The notes under the pieces are model-generated. The model saw only the letters and a list, made by a program, of their open reading frames with translations. It was not told the DNA's origin and searched no databases. Shown piece by piece: positions 8,231 through 16,896 of a stretch of 23,878 nucleotides of DNA. How positions within the stretch are numbered: position 1 is the stretch's first letter; every line of letters starts with the position of its first letter. The stretch comes from Planctomycetaceae bacterium (GTDB taxonomy: Bacteria > Planctomycetota > Planctomycetia > Pirellulales > Pirellulaceae): positions 1 to 23,878 of the forward strand of contig JABHUV010000026.1 of the NCBI GenBank assembly GCA_018658605.1, read 5' to 3'. Made by a program: the position numbers and the translations under genes.

Positions 8231-8896
8231 TCACGTCGCATCTGTGTGTTGGGTTATTCCTTGGACCATTTTCATCGCCGCGAGAATATAGATAATTCCA
8301 GAATGAATTGTGCTAACGAGGGCCGTCCAAACAGCAATACCGGTAATCCACCGTATCACACTTGCCAAAGTATCCGTTGAATCCTGTAATGCGAATACCA
8401 ATAAACACCCGCCAACTGCGATGCATTGAAATACCATTTTTAGTTTGCCAGGCATGTTTGCTGAAAAATCACCACCATGTTGTTCGATGTACCCGCGTAA
8501 CATTGTAACTAGAAGTTCCCGTCCGACTACAACCACTGCCATCCATCCAGTGATTACTGACCAATTTGGCTCACCCAACTTCGAAGTTTGAGTCGAAATT
8601 AAAATGTAAGCCCCACATATAATTATCTTGTCACAAAAAGGGTCCAATATCCTGCCAAGTTGTGTTACTTGACTAGTTTTACGCGCTATATAACCGTCGA
8701 CCCAGTCCGTACTGGCTGCAATCACGAAAACCCAGAATGCCGCATGATAGTATTCGTAGGACATTAGAACAAACACGACAATCGCCAACGCAAATCGCGT
8801 TAGCGTTATGATATTCGGCGTGTTGAGAATCGCTGGCCGGTTTGTTTCCGTGGTGTTGGACACATTTGCATCGGAATTCATATTACTGACTACCAT
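8231..8896 (-). CDS. pgsA: CDP-diacylglycerol-glycerol-3-phosphate 3-phosphatidyltransferase
   Basis: PgsA makes phosphatidylglycerophosphate from CDP-diacylglycerol and glycerol-3-phosphate in the inner membrane, the committed step towards phosphatidylglycerol and cardiolipin. The CDP-alcohol phosphatidyltransferase motif D-x2-D-G-x2-A-R-x8-G-x3-D-x3-D is complete at residues 64-89 (D64, D67, G68, A71, R72, G81, D85, D89). The 221-residue length is slightly above the usual 180-200 because of an N-terminal polar stretch of about 25 residues before NIITLTRF. The second Met (codon 6) is an alternative start; neither has a clear ribosome-binding site. Several hydrophobic helices follow. It lies 76 nt after rimO, and I recall rimO-pgsA adjacency from several other bacterial groups. 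Confidence 0.93.
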   Translation of the reverse strand: MVVSNMNSDANVSNTTETNRPAILNTPNIITLTRFALAIVVFVLMSYEYYHAAFWVFVIAASTDWVDGYIARKTSQVTQLGRILDPFCDKIIICGAYILISTQTSKLGEPNWSVITGWMAVVVVGRELLVTMLRGYIEQHGGDFSANMPGKLKMVFQCIAVGGCLLVFALQDSTDTLASVIRWITGIAVWTALVSTIHSGIIYILAAMKMVQGITQHTDAT

Positions 8897-8972
8897 TATG
8901 CGAACAAGAAATTATCAATGCCTATAATTTACACCGTTGCTGACATAATCACACCCAACTCTACGCTATTTT

Positions 8973-10343
8973 TTACAATACCGCGCCGATTAAATCATAG
9001 CCGTTGACGGCAACGACCTCGGCCTCGACGATTTGACCGGGTGAGAGTTGTGTGCCATTTCCAGTCAGGAACACTAGGCTATCAATATCTGGCGCATCTG
9101 CTTGCGAACGTCCCACCCATGCGTTGGCTTGTTGGGGGACGGCTTGATCGACCATTACCGATATCTTACTTTGGATCAATAACTCGTTTCGCTCATACAT
9201 AATTGTTTGTTGGGCAAGCATCAGTGTTTCGCGTCGTGACTCTTTAATATCTTCATCAATATGGTCAGTTAAGTTCGCAGAAGGCGTTGCCTCTTCGAAT
9301 GAATAACTAAATACGCCCAGTCGATCAAATCGCGTCTCGTTAACAAATTGGAGTAATTCGTCGAATTGATCGTCCGTCTCGCCGGGGAATCCGGTGAGCA
9401 TAGTGGTGCGCAAACACAAATTGGGTATCCCCGCGCGAAGTCGATCAATCGTTTCTATGGTCTGTTGTTTATTAACACGACGGGCCATTCGTTTTAGAAC
9501 GACGTCGTTAATATGTTGCAGTGGCATATCAATATAAGGTATGATTCGTTTTGATTCACGAATGACATCAATTAACTCATTGCTAATGTACATTGGGTAG
9601 AAATAGAGCAGTCGGATCCATTCAATCCCCTCCACGTCATTAAGTTGTTGCAGCAGCTGGGCAAGTCGAGGCTCCCCGTAACAATCGACGCCATAGTATG
9701 TTGTATCTTGCGCTACAATATTCAATTCTTTGACGCCATCCTCCGCTAATTGCTTCGCTTCTGCGAGGACCGATTCTATCGGTTTACTGGCATGCTTGCC
9801 GCGCATTCGTGGAATATCACAGAAGGTACATAATCGATCGCAGCCCTCGGATATCTTGAGGTATGCGAAATGCTGTGGGGTAATTCTTAGTCGATCGGTA
9901 TCCGGCAAAGCCCGAATCGGAGCAGGTCGGAATACCGTCCGCTGTTCGTGGTTACCCATAAGTCGGTCAGCCACTATGGTGACCTCTTCTCGACCAAAAA
10001 CCCCCACTAGTGCATCAATTCCTGGTCGTTCAACCAACATCTCTTCTTTTTGCCGTTCTGCAAGGCAACCTGATACGATAACCCCCTTGAGTGCCCCTCT
10101 ATTCTTCAGTTCTAACATCTCGTCAATAGCGGCGTAGGACTCCGTTCGTGCTTCCTCGATAAATCCGCAGGTATTGACCACGACAAAATCGGCATCAACC
10201 GGTTCTCGGACTAATTCGTATCCGTCAAGCTGCAATAACCCTAGCATGCGTTCGCTATCTACGGTGTTTTTGGGGCAACCCAGGCTAATAAAGGAATATC
10301 TTCCTTTGCAAACCTGGTCACTGTAGATCGGGAGATCACTCAT
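8973..10343 (-). CDS. rimO: Ribosomal protein S12 methylthiotransferase RimO
   Basis: RimO is a radical-SAM enzyme that adds a methylthio group to the conserved aspartate of ribosomal protein S12. The 456-residue product has three domains in order. The N-terminal UPF0004 domain carries the first cluster cysteines C23 (SLGCPKN), C59 (VNTCGF) and C93 (SGCLAE). The radical-SAM domain has C168-x3-C172-x2-C175 (GCDRLCTFC). The C-terminal TRAM-like domain ends IVEAEVVAVNGYDLIGAVL. The SLGCPKNTVDSE sequence favours RimO over its paralogue MiaB. The frame is open to a TTG at 10418, but that would overlap the upstream dehydrogenase gene, so the ATG at 10343 (AGAAGG about 12 nt upstream) is chosen. It is 49 nt from the D-2-hydroxyacid dehydrogenase and followed by pgsA. 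Confidence 0.95.
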   Translation of the reverse strand: MSDLPIYSDQVCKGRYSFISLGCPKNTVDSERMLGLLQLDGYELVREPVDADFVVVNTCGFIEEARTESYAAIDEMLELKNRGALKGVIVSGCLAERQKEEMLVERPGIDALVGVFGREEVTIVADRLMGNHEQRTVFRPAPIRALPDTDRLRITPQHFAYLKISEGCDRLCTFCDIPRMRGKHASKPIESVLAEAKQLAEDGVKELNIVAQDTTYYGVDCYGEPRLAQLLQQLNDVEGIEWIRLLYFYPMYISNELIDVIRESKRIIPYIDMPLQHINDVVLKRMARRVNKQQTIETIDRLRAGIPNLCLRTTMLTGFPGETDDQFDELLQFVNETRFDRLGVFSYSFEEATPSANLTDHIDEDIKESRRETLMLAQQTIMYERNELLIQSKISVMVDQAVPQQANAWVGRSQADAPDIDSLVFLTGNGTQLSPGQIVEAEVVAVNGYDLIGAVL

Positions 10344-10392
10344 ATTGGCATATGGCCTTCTAAAGTATCCACTGGTGGTTTGCACGTTGCTG

Positions 10393-11394
10393 TTAAAACC
10401 AGCGGCTTTTATTGACAACGTTTAAAAGTGGTTTATGGTTCGTGAATTGTTTAACGTTCTCTAGTAGCGTGTCTAGATGGCGTTCTGCAACACGCGTTGA
10501 ACACGCCGCTACGTGCGGCGTGATTATAACATTAGGATGTTTCCATAGTGGATCGTCAACGCCTAAAGGTTCAGTTTCCATTACATCAAGTGCAGCGCCC
10601 TGAATTTGTTTTCCTTCCAGGGCCTGCCGTAAATCCCTTAATGGCACAATGGCACCCCGTCCAATATTTATGAGATACGCGGTGTTCTTCATTTGGGAAA
10701 ACCGTTTGGCGTCGAACATCCCTTCAGTTTCGGGCGTGTGCGGCGCTGCAATAACCACGAAATCACTTAGGCCCAATAGCTGTTCAAGTCCATTATCACC
10801 GGTGATAAATTCGACGTGATTGGGTGGACGGTCACAGTACGGATCTACAGCAACGACATCCATATTTAATTTTGAGCAATGGGAGGCAATTTCAGCGCCA
10901 ATGCTGCCTAGCCCGATCAACCCAACGGTCATATCCGATAACTGTGAATGGCATAAGTCCATAGCAGTTACCATCCCGGGGCCAACGTTAAAATCGCTAC
11001 GTGCATCTTCTCCACCCAAAGGAGCCCAGTTGGACTGAAGCTGCTGTCTAGTGTAGTACGGCATCCGTCGACAAAACATAAGGATATACATCAACACGTG
11101 ATCTGCGATTACGTCATAAAATAGTCCCCGCATATTTGTTAACGTGCAAGAATGCTCTATCAAGTCGGGAAAAATATAATGTTCAAGGCTCGCAGTTGGA
11201 CTCTGTATCCATCGCAAACAAGTTGAAGCAGCAAGCAACTCCGGAGTGATTTTTCCGTAAAAACCATCGGCATCGCGAATTTCGGACAAGGCAATTTGAT
11301 AGGATCCGGCGTTGATTAAATGCAGGTCTTCGTTAACGGCGTCCAATAAATGTAAACGATGAGTATCTATCTCAGGGTGTATTACTAGTTTCAT
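10393..11394 (-). CDS. D-isomer-specific 2-hydroxyacid dehydrogenase
   Basis: A 333-residue cytoplasmic NAD(P)-dependent enzyme of the phosphoglycerate, glycerate and hydroxypyruvate reductase family. The dinucleotide fingerprint is GLIGLGSIGAEIA (G161-x-G163-x-x-G166). The catalytic residues are R246 (NIGRGAIV), E275 (DVMETEP) and H294 (TPHVAAC), spaced as in the family. It lacks the ACT domain of full-length SerA, so it more likely acts on glycerate, glyoxylate, hydroxypyruvate or another 2-oxo acid. The ATG at 11394 overlaps the stop of the SMP-30-like gene as ATGA, with AGGG about 8 nt upstream; longer starts inside the previous gene are rejected. The coupling suggests both enzymes act on one sugar-acid catabolic route, which is inference. 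Confidence 0.93.
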   Translation of the reverse strand: MKLVIHPEIDTHRLHLLDAVNEDLHLINAGSYQIALSEIRDADGFYGKITPELLAASTCLRWIQSPTASLEHYIFPDLIEHSCTLTNMRGLFYDVIADHVLMYILMFCRRMPYYTRQQLQSNWAPLGGEDARSDFNVGPGMVTAMDLCHSQLSDMTVGLIGLGSIGAEIASHCSKLNMDVVAVDPYCDRPPNHVEFITGDNGLEQLLGLSDFVVIAAPHTPETEGMFDAKRFSQMKNTAYLINIGRGAIVPLRDLRQALEGKQIQGAALDVMETEPLGVDDPLWKHPNVIITPHVAACSTRVAERHLDTLLENVKQFTNHKPLLNVVNKSRWF

Positions 11395-12353
11395 TCGCGC
11401 TGCCCTACGTCTATTTGAGGCCATGAGGGGTAGGCAACCTCGCCGACGTCAGGAACCTGCGTGCGATAGAGAGTTTTTCCGGCTGTAATGAATATGGTTT
11501 GTCCGGTTGCACCGCCAAACGCAAGATTAGTGATCACGTCCTCCGCAATAGGTATTCTCGCCAACATCACACCGTCGGGAGAAAGAACATAAACTCCCGT
11601 GGGAACGTCTCTATTTTCGTGGTTGCCACGGGGTGTTGCTATACCTGCAGCGATATACAAGTTTCCGGATGTTGTTAAGCGCATACCATCCGCACCGCGT
11701 CCTTTACCGAAATCCCACAATTGCTGCTGGTTTTCCGGATGACCACTGTCATTTAAGGAAAATTTCCAGATCTTGCGATTTCCGCCGATTTCAGGGCAAC
11801 TATCTACGAGGTATAACACTGTTCCAGCCTGATTAACCGCTATACCGTTAGGACGCTGGATCGCTGGCTGCGTAAGTATTCTCTGTACGTCTCCGGCCGT
11901 GTTAATTCGATAAACGGCATCACAATCCATTTCCATGATACTCCGATCGTCATAGCAGGGATCGGTGAAATAGATATTACCAAATGCGTCCACGCATATA
12001 TCATTAGGGGAATTGTAGCGTTTTCCTTCAAAGTACTCGGTAAGCACTTCGTACTCGCCAGATTCGAGGTTCGTTCGTGTAACACGACGCCCGCCTTCCG
12101 CTGACCCAAATTCGGCCCCTTCACAATGTAAAAGCCGACCCTCGGAATCAAACGTTTGCCCGTTAGTGCGATTACTTGGTTGTCTCCAAACAACACAATT
12201 GCCGTCAGGCGTCCAACGCATAATACGATTGTTTAAAATGTCGCTGTAAAAGACGCTCCCGTCAGCATGGTAAGCGGGCCCTTCAGTGAAGGCGAGCGAC
12301 GCAACGGTAGTCAATTCCGCTGCCGATGGTTTAGCTAGGTCTTTGTAATCCAC
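11391..12353 (-). CDS. SMP-30/gluconolactonase/LRE-family beta-propeller lactonase-like protein
   Basis: A 320-residue member of the SMP-30 family, six-bladed propellers that hydrolyse sugar lactones with a divalent metal. The metal-binding residues are all present in family context: E24 (FTEGPAY), N117 (YNSPNDIC), N169 (RPNGIAV) and D222 (GADGMRL), followed by ITNLAFGG. There is no signal peptide, so it is probably cytoplasmic. The start is a GTG with only a weak upstream signal, 14 nt after coaB. The stop overlaps the start of the D-2-hydroxyacid dehydrogenase by 4 nt. Gluconolactone or another aldonolactone is the likely substrate class. Its place between coaB and rimO suggests insertion of a metabolic pair into a housekeeping run. 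Confidence 0.92.
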   Translation of the reverse strand: MDYKDLAKPSAAELTTVASLAFTEGPAYHADGSVFYSDILNNRIMRWTPDGNCVVWRQPSNRTNGQTFDSEGRLLHCEGAEFGSAEGGRRVTRTNLESGEYEVLTEYFEGKRYNSPNDICVDAFGNIYFTDPCYDDRSIMEMDCDAVYRINTAGDVQRILTQPAIQRPNGIAVNQAGTVLYLVDSCPEIGGNRKIWKFSLNDSGHPENQQQLWDFGKGRGADGMRLTTSGNLYIAAGIATPRGNHENRDVPTGVYVLSPDGVMLARIPIAEDVITNLAFGGATGQTIFITAGKTLYRTQVPDVGEVAYPSWPQIDVGQRE

Positions 12354-12367
12354 GATAAACGACTTTC

Positions 12368-13006
12368 TTAACCTTTAGGACAAATAAGTGTAGTTTGAAT
12401 CGCCGCCACAATTGCGTCGGCGACTTGACATTTAGTCCCGTCAGCTTTCAATATACAGCTACCGTCAGGGTGCAACAATTCGATCTCGTTATATTCGGAA
12501 TCGATAGCGGCCACGTCATTAACGACGATTAGGTCGCAACACTTACGTTGTGCTTTGGCAATAGCCCGAAAATGGTGATCATCTGTTTCCAGTGCGAATC
12601 CAACGACCCACTGATCGAGACGTTTTCTACCGCCTAACGTCGCAATTACATCAGATGTTTCAATAAGATCCAATCGAATACCTTTTCCGGTTTTGGATAT
12701 CTTCCGAGATGCTAGTTGCGTCGGGCGGTAGTCGCAGGGAGCCGCAGCTCCAATTGCGCCATCAAAACTGGGGAAGTGCTCGACAGCCTTGCTCAACATC
12801 TCTTCAGTTGATAACACCGGAATTACCCGGGCTTCGGCGGGGTAAGCAACGTCTACTGGGCCAGACACGATTGTTACCTCGTGACCCAACGCCAAACAAG
12901 ATTGGGCTAAGCAGGCGCCCATGCGACCGCTGGAAGAATTTGTAATATAGCGGACAGGGTCAATATGCTGGCGAGTTGGACCTGAAGTTATAAGTATCTT
13001 GGACAT
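12368..13006 (-). CDS. coaB: Phosphopantothenate-cysteine ligase (CoaB), stand-alone
   Basis: CoaB condenses 4'-phosphopantothenate with cysteine, the second step from pantothenate to coenzyme A. In most bacteria it is the C-terminal half of the fused CoaBC (Dfp) protein; here it is a separate 212-residue protein. Family motifs: TSGPTRQHIDPVRYITNSSSG (7-27, with N23 at the position of the intermediate-binding Asn of E. coli Dfp), SGPVD (48-52), AAAPCDYRP (87-95), KISK (102-105) and VGFALETDD (135-143). The ATG at 13006 has GGGA a few nt upstream. It lies 30 nt after coaC. Use of CTP rather than ATP is expected for the bacterial type but not shown here. Confidence 0.93.
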   Translation of the reverse strand: MSKILITSGPTRQHIDPVRYITNSSSGRMGACLAQSCLALGHEVTIVSGPVDVAYPAEARVIPVLSTEEMLSKAVEHFPSFDGAIGAAAPCDYRPTQLASRKISKTGKGIRLDLIETSDVIATLGGRKRLDQWVVGFALETDDHHFRAIAKAQRKCCDLIVVNDVAAIDSEYNEIELLHPDGSCILKADGTKCQVADAIVAAIQTTLICPKG

Positions 13007-13036
13007 TTGATCCCGAAAGTAGAGTTTCAGCGTTAT

Positions 13037-13600
13037 CTAGTTAGGATAATGCAGATCGATTGCTTCCATTATGGTATCGTATTCTTCTAGGCGACCAATT
13101 CCGTCGGTGCGACAACTAAGCCAGCCCGTGGTTGGGCCAATGACGATAGCACCATCTTCCTCAATACGTTGGATGTTTCGCTGGGTTACCGGTTTATTCC
13201 ACATTTGGTCATTCATTGCCGGAGCTAAGACTATTGGTCCATTAAAAGCGAGAAAAGTCGTACTGGCGATGCAATCACTTACCCCATGCGTAGCTTTCGC
13301 TATAAAGTTCGCTGTGGCTGGTGCAATTAACAATAACTGACACGTCTGGGCCACCTTGACATGCGCACCAAAGGGCGCGTGATCGCCATCAAAAACCGAT
13401 GTAATGACGGGATTTCCGCTTAACGCGAAGAACGTGGCCTCGCCAATAAAACGCTGGGCATTGGGTGTCAAGATTACGGTAACATTGTCACCTCGCTGAG
13501 CCAAACCTGAAACAATACCCGCCACCTTATAGGCGGCAATACCGCCAGTAACGCACACGCAGATTGAACGTGCATCCGTATTAGACGTGTCCGAGTTCAT
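13037..13600 (-). CDS. coaC: Phosphopantothenoylcysteine decarboxylase (CoaC), stand-alone flavoprotein
   Basis: CoaC is an FMN enzyme that decarboxylates phosphopantothenoylcysteine to phosphopantetheine. The 187-residue HFCD-fold protein shows the FMN-binding TGGIAAYK (18-25), catalytic H80 ([20 protein letters not shown]), the substrate motif APAMNDQMW (126-134) and active-site C163 in [11 protein letters not shown], which corresponds to the ACG-x-x-G-x-G-R flap of Dfp. It ends where the fused CoaBC would continue into CoaB; the ligase is encoded next, after a stop and 30 nt. Its ATG overlaps the rpoZ stop as ATGA (13597-13600), so it is probably translationally coupled to the omega subunit gene. 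Confidence 0.94.
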   Translation of the reverse strand: MNSDTSNTDARSICVCVTGGIAAYKVAGIVSGLAQRGDNVTVILTPNAQRFIGEATFFALSGNPVITSVFDGDHAPFGAHVKVAQTCQLLLIAPATANFIAKATHGVSDCIASTTFLAFNGPIVLAPAMNDQMWNKPVTQRNIQRIEEDGAIVIGPTTGWLSCRTDGIGRLEEYDTIMEAIDLHYPN

Positions 13601-13860
13601 AGTTCCAAGGGATTAATATCCGGAACGTCCGTAACGACAGTTTCCCCCTCCGGCGTATGTACTTGATTATCCGTATCCAGTGTGATTTTATCTTGCAGAA
13701 TCTCCTGAAGAACCAACTCCATCATGTTATCTGCTTGCATGTCAACGAGCGGACGTGAACCTTGTTTAAGTTGTACAATCCGTTTCTGAATCAACGTTGA
13801 CAACTTGAACCGTCCACCAACTTTTTCAATGATAGCTTCTTCTTTAAGTTCTTCCAGCAT
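13597..13860 (-). CDS. rpoZ: DNA-directed RNA polymerase omega subunit
   Basis: An 87-residue protein with the omega core: [19 protein letters not shown] (14-32) corresponds to the conserved block that cradles the C-terminus of beta-prime, followed by KQGSRPLVD. Omega assists assembly and stability of RNA polymerase and, in some bacteria, ppGpp sensing. The assignment is strengthened by its position directly after gmk (5-nt gap), a widespread gmk-rpoZ pairing. GGAGA lies about 8 nt before the ATG. The C-terminal 25 residues are acidic and not conserved in my memory of the family. Confidence 0.92.
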   Translation of the reverse strand: MLEELKEEAIIEKVGGRFKLSTLIQKRIVQLKQGSRPLVDMQADNMMELVLQEILQDKITLDTDNQVHTPEGETVVTDVPDINPLEL

Positions 13861-13865
13861 AACTC

Positions 13866-14447
13866 TTAGTCTCCAACCTTTTCTAAAATGGAACAGATAT
13901 CCGACATCGCTTGCATCGGATCTGAATTTGTGATTTGGTGCATGTATTTTTCGGAAATTGACATTTCGTCACGAGCAACTTGAAGTCGCCTGTTGATAGA
14001 CTCTGGCGAATCGGTACCACGGTGTGTTAGTCGCCGTTCCAACTCTTCAATACTGCCGGCATGGATAAAAATTGTAGTAGCATCGGGAATCGAATTTAAA
14101 ACACTAAACGCGCCTTGAATATCAATCTCTAAGATTACCCATAAACCATGATTTAGACCAGTGGTTACAGTTTCCCGAAGGGTACCGTACCAGTATCCAC
14201 TAGCAAAAACATCCTTATATTCAAGGAAGGCATCTTGTTCACGTAGTTGGGTAAATGACGGTTCGTCGATGAAATGATAGGCTTCACCGTCCACCTCGGA
14301 TTCGCGGGGTGGACGAGTTGTCGCGGATACACTGAGTTTTAAGGGTAATTTACAGTTTTTGAGTAGCAAATCTACGACAGTTGATTTTCCAGCCCCAGAG
14401 GGACCGGAAATAATCACTAATTTTCCGTTGGATTTTGTTGCAACCAT
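13866..14447 (-). CDS. gmk: Guanylate kinase
   Basis: Guanylate kinase phosphorylates GMP to GDP with ATP. The 193-residue protein has the P-loop GPSGAGKST (15-23), the GMP-binding [21 protein letters not shown] region (about 39-59, with the conserved TTRPPR-E-x-x-G-x-x-Y-x-F pattern), and the lid and core sequence [11 protein letters not shown]. Length is normal for bacterial Gmk (about 190-210). It starts 2 nt after the yicC stop and has no separate strong ribosome-binding site, so coupling to yicC is likely. It is followed by rpoZ after 5 nt. Confidence 0.96.
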   Translation of the reverse strand: MVATKSNGKLVIISGPSGAGKSTVVDLLLKNCKLPLKLSVSATTRPPRESEVDGEAYHFIDEPSFTQLREQDAFLEYKDVFASGYWYGTLRETVTTGLNHGLWVILEIDIQGAFSVLNSIPDATTIFIHAGSIEELERRLTHRGTDSPESINRRLQVARDEMSISEKYMHQITNSDPMQAMSDICSILEKVGD

Positions 14448-14449
14448 AA

Positions 14450-15328
14450 TTATTCGATATTTTGAACCTGTTCCTTAATCCGTTCAATTGCTGCCTTTGT
14501 GTCAACAACGAGATTAGCGATCGTGACGTCGTTTGCCTTTGACCCTATAGTATTTACCTCACGTAACAACTCCTGCGTTAGGAAATCAAGTTTCCGACCG
14601 TTGGCTGTCGAATCTACGAGAAGTTCGTGCATATGGTGAAGGTGGCTACCTATTCTGACAATTTCTTCTGATATATCACACTTGTCAGTATAAATTGCGA
14701 TTTCACGAATAAGGTCCGTGTCATTTAAAGTGATCTGATGGTGTTCAAGGCGAGCATTTATTCTCTCTGTAATGCGCTCGGAGAATTGCTCAATGACCAA
14801 CGGCGCTTGGGTTTTGATCCCGTCCAAGTTTGCGGTGATGACGTTTAAGTTGCGCTCAATATCATCCCTAAGTCGGGCGCCTTCGCTGAGCCGCATTGCG
14901 AGTAGGTTGGTGGTCGCGGCATCACACGCCGAAAGTATCAAATCCCCTAGACCGTTGTCCGTGTCGAACTCCCGTCCTGTGTGATTGACGACGCCGGGTA
15001 GAGTTATCAATAACTCTGGAGATAGCACAAGATCGGGATCGTTCAGTGAAGTTCGCAGTTGGTCCACATATTCAGTGATTAATGATTGGTCCAGTTGAAC
15101 ATTTTGGGTCCGCTGCAGTGACTCAATTCTTACATGGACTGAGACAGATCCTCGGTGGAGATGTCTTCGCAAAAGTGCGTCAACTTGGGGCTCAAACAAG
15201 TTAATGGAATCAGGAAGTCGAATATTCAATTTAAGATGTCGATTATTGACTGAGCGTAACTCGACAGTCACCGCATACTCGGAGTTGTTTGCATCCCCTG
15301 CGCCTTGTCCGGTCATACTGTGAAGCAT
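14450..15328 (-). CDS. yicC: YicC-family endoribonuclease-like protein
   Basis: The 292-residue protein has the family layout: an N-terminal YicC domain beginning MLHSMTGQGAGD and continuing ELRSVNNRHLKLNIRLP, and a C-terminal DUF1732 domain ending in the highly conserved FLTQELLREVNTIGSKAND and IERIKEQVQNIE. YicC was long of unknown function; I recall reports that E. coli YicC promotes RNA decay, for example of the small RNA RyhB, and a structural family of endoribonucleases. Whether this protein is a nuclease is not shown by the sequence. It heads the tight yicC-gmk-rpoZ-coaC-coaB run, with GGGATATTCGC before the ATG. A 104-nt gap separates it from secG. Confidence 0.95.
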   Translation of the reverse strand: MLHSMTGQGAGDANNSEYAVTVELRSVNNRHLKLNIRLPDSINLFEPQVDALLRRHLHRGSVSVHVRIESLQRTQNVQLDQSLITEYVDQLRTSLNDPDLVLSPELLITLPGVVNHTGREFDTDNGLGDLILSACDAATTNLLAMRLSEGARLRDDIERNLNVITANLDGIKTQAPLVIEQFSERITERINARLEHHQITLNDTDLIREIAIYTDKCDISEEIVRIGSHLHHMHELLVDSTANGRKLDFLTQELLREVNTIGSKANDVTIANLVVDTKAAIERIKEQVQNIE

Positions 15329-15432
15329 GCGAATATCCCGTTAAGAATGGCCCCATTGATCCGAAATTACTACCAAACGGTAAACGGCTTTAAAGCAAGT
15401 GCATCGTCCAAACACCTATAAGAAACCTGGAT

Positions 15433-15972
15433 TTACTTTCGGTCACCCGAAGTTGCACCGCTCTCTAGCTGTTCATCGTCTGCCGCGTCGTCTGACTTTG
15501 ATTCATCAATATCTGGTTGCGTTGGTGCGACTGGCGTAGTAACTTTCGGGTTGTCTTCTGGTTCAATTGCAGGACTAACCGCAGGTGGAGTTTCCCCAGT
15601 GAGCCCGTCACTTCCCAACGCATCTATGGGCGCCGGATTTTCAGGACTGGGGGGCGAGATATCTGTTTGAATGTCCGCGTCCTCTCTTCCTTCGGTGATG
15701 GATTCTTGCACGCGGCTATAAAAGTATATTGTGAGACAACATAGTAGTATCCAGATAATTGTAAGACTTAACGTCAACCACATCAGAATATCGCCGCCGC
15801 GCGCACCAAATGCACTTTGGGCCGTGCCGGTCAAACTCCCAGCTATGCCGCCTCCTTTGCCGCGTTGTATCAAAATGATAAATATTAGAAAAAGCGAAAT
15901 CAGGAAAAGAATCATTCCCAACAAACCTAGGAAAAATCCAGAGGTATCGGCGATCAACAAAAATTTAAACAT
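15433..15972 (-). CDS. secG: Preprotein translocase subunit SecG with long acidic C-terminal tail
   Basis: SecG is the small SecYEG subunit that assists export at the inner membrane. The 179-residue product has two membrane helices (about 12-36 and 62-86) flanking the diagnostic cytoplasmic loop QRGKGGGIAGSLTGTAQSAFG (36-56), and then RGGD. After the second helix comes a tail of about 90 residues rich in D, E, P, S and T, roughly doubling the usual 75-110 residue length. The frame is open to a TTG at 16017, but the ATG at 15972 gives a normal SecG N-terminus and is preferred; no strong Shine-Dalgarno is seen for either. It lies 143 nt after tpiA, an order familiar in many bacteria. Confidence 0.92.
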   Translation of the reverse strand: MFKFLLIADTSGFFLGLLGMILFLISLFLIFIILIQRGKGGGIAGSLTGTAQSAFGARGGDILMWLTLSLTIIWILLCCLTIYFYSRVQESITEGREDADIQTDISPPSPENPAPIDALGSDGLTGETPPAVSPAIEPEDNPKVTTPVAPTQPDIDESKSDDAADDEQLESGATSGDRK

Positions 15973-16115
15973 TGCGCTGCAACATCCGATGAAAAAACGT
16001 ATAAGACTAGTGGACAATCTACCAATTTGGCACGAATTATGCTTTTTGTAAATGGGCGAATCGCAAGAAACGTATGGCGATTGCCATTGAGTTATCCGTT
16101 CCGACTGGGACTATT

Positions 16116-16874
16116 TCAAGCGTTTTTAATTATGCCGGTAAAAGATTCGGCGCTAAGAGCCGCACCACCAACCAATGCCCCGTCGATATTGGGTTGGCTT
16201 AGTAATTCTCGCGCGTTTTCAGGTTTGACGCTACCGCCATATTGAATTCGCGTAGTGTCGGCGACACGATCATTAAAGCGAATACGTAACCACTCGCGTA
16301 TATTACTATGGACCAACTCCGCTTGATCAGGAGTAGCGACCTTACCGGTGCCAATGGCCCAAACGGGTTCATAGGCAATCGTAACGGTTTCCATGTCGTC
16401 TATCGAGATGTCTGCCAAAGATTTTGCAAGTTGGTTTTCAACGACATTTGTAGTCTGGCCGGCGTTGCGCTCTTCTAACAGTTCCCCGACGCACAGGATT
16501 GGTTTTAGACCCGCGGCGATGGCGGACCTCACTTTTAAATTGATAAACTCATTTGTTTCAGCGAGGTCTGGAAGATGTCTTCGCTCACTGTGGCCAAGAA
16601 TAACGTAAGTACATCCAAGGTCTATTAGCATTTCGGCGTTAAGTTCGCCGGTATACGCTCCCGCCTCTGCCGGGTAGAGATTCTGCGCGCCTAAGGCAAC
16701 AGCTGAGGAGGCAAGCTGACTGGCGACTTCCGATAGGAAACCGGAACTTGGGCAAATGGCCACATCTACCGCGGCATTATCCGCAAGTTGATCGACGAGA
16801 CCCGCCGTTAGATCAACAGCGCCGGACCGTGTCAGGTTCATTTTCCAATTACCCGCAATAAATATTTTTCTCAT
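16116..16874 (-). CDS. tpiA: Triose-phosphate isomerase
   Basis: TpiA interconverts dihydroxyacetone phosphate and glyceraldehyde-3-phosphate in glycolysis and gluconeogenesis. The 252-residue TIM-barrel protein has all catalytic residues: N9 and K11 (GNWKMN), H95 (ILGHSERR), E169 (AYEPVWAIGTG) and the phosphate-binding loop YGGSVKPEN followed by GALVGGAAL. Length and motifs are ordinary. AAGGAT lies about 10 nt before the ATG. It starts 22 nt after the DAHP synthase gene and may share its transcript, linking a glycolytic step to the aromatic pathway, which consumes erythrose-4-phosphate and PEP. Confidence 0.97.
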   Translation of the reverse strand: MRKIFIAGNWKMNLTRSGAVDLTAGLVDQLADNAAVDVAICPSSGFLSEVASQLASSAVALGAQNLYPAEAGAYTGELNAEMLIDLGCTYVILGHSERRHLPDLAETNEFINLKVRSAIAAGLKPILCVGELLEERNAGQTTNVVENQLAKSLADISIDDMETVTIAYEPVWAIGTGKVATPDQAELVHSNIREWLRIRFNDRVADTTRIQYGGSVKPENARELLSQPNIDGALVGGAALSAESFTGIIKNA

Positions 16875-16896
16875 GGTGGCTTAAATCCTTAGGTTG

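Noticed and set aside
16067..16092. ATGGC-GATT-GCCAT hairpin after tpiA as a terminator
   Set aside because: Five-bp stem and no proper T-run; too weak to call.
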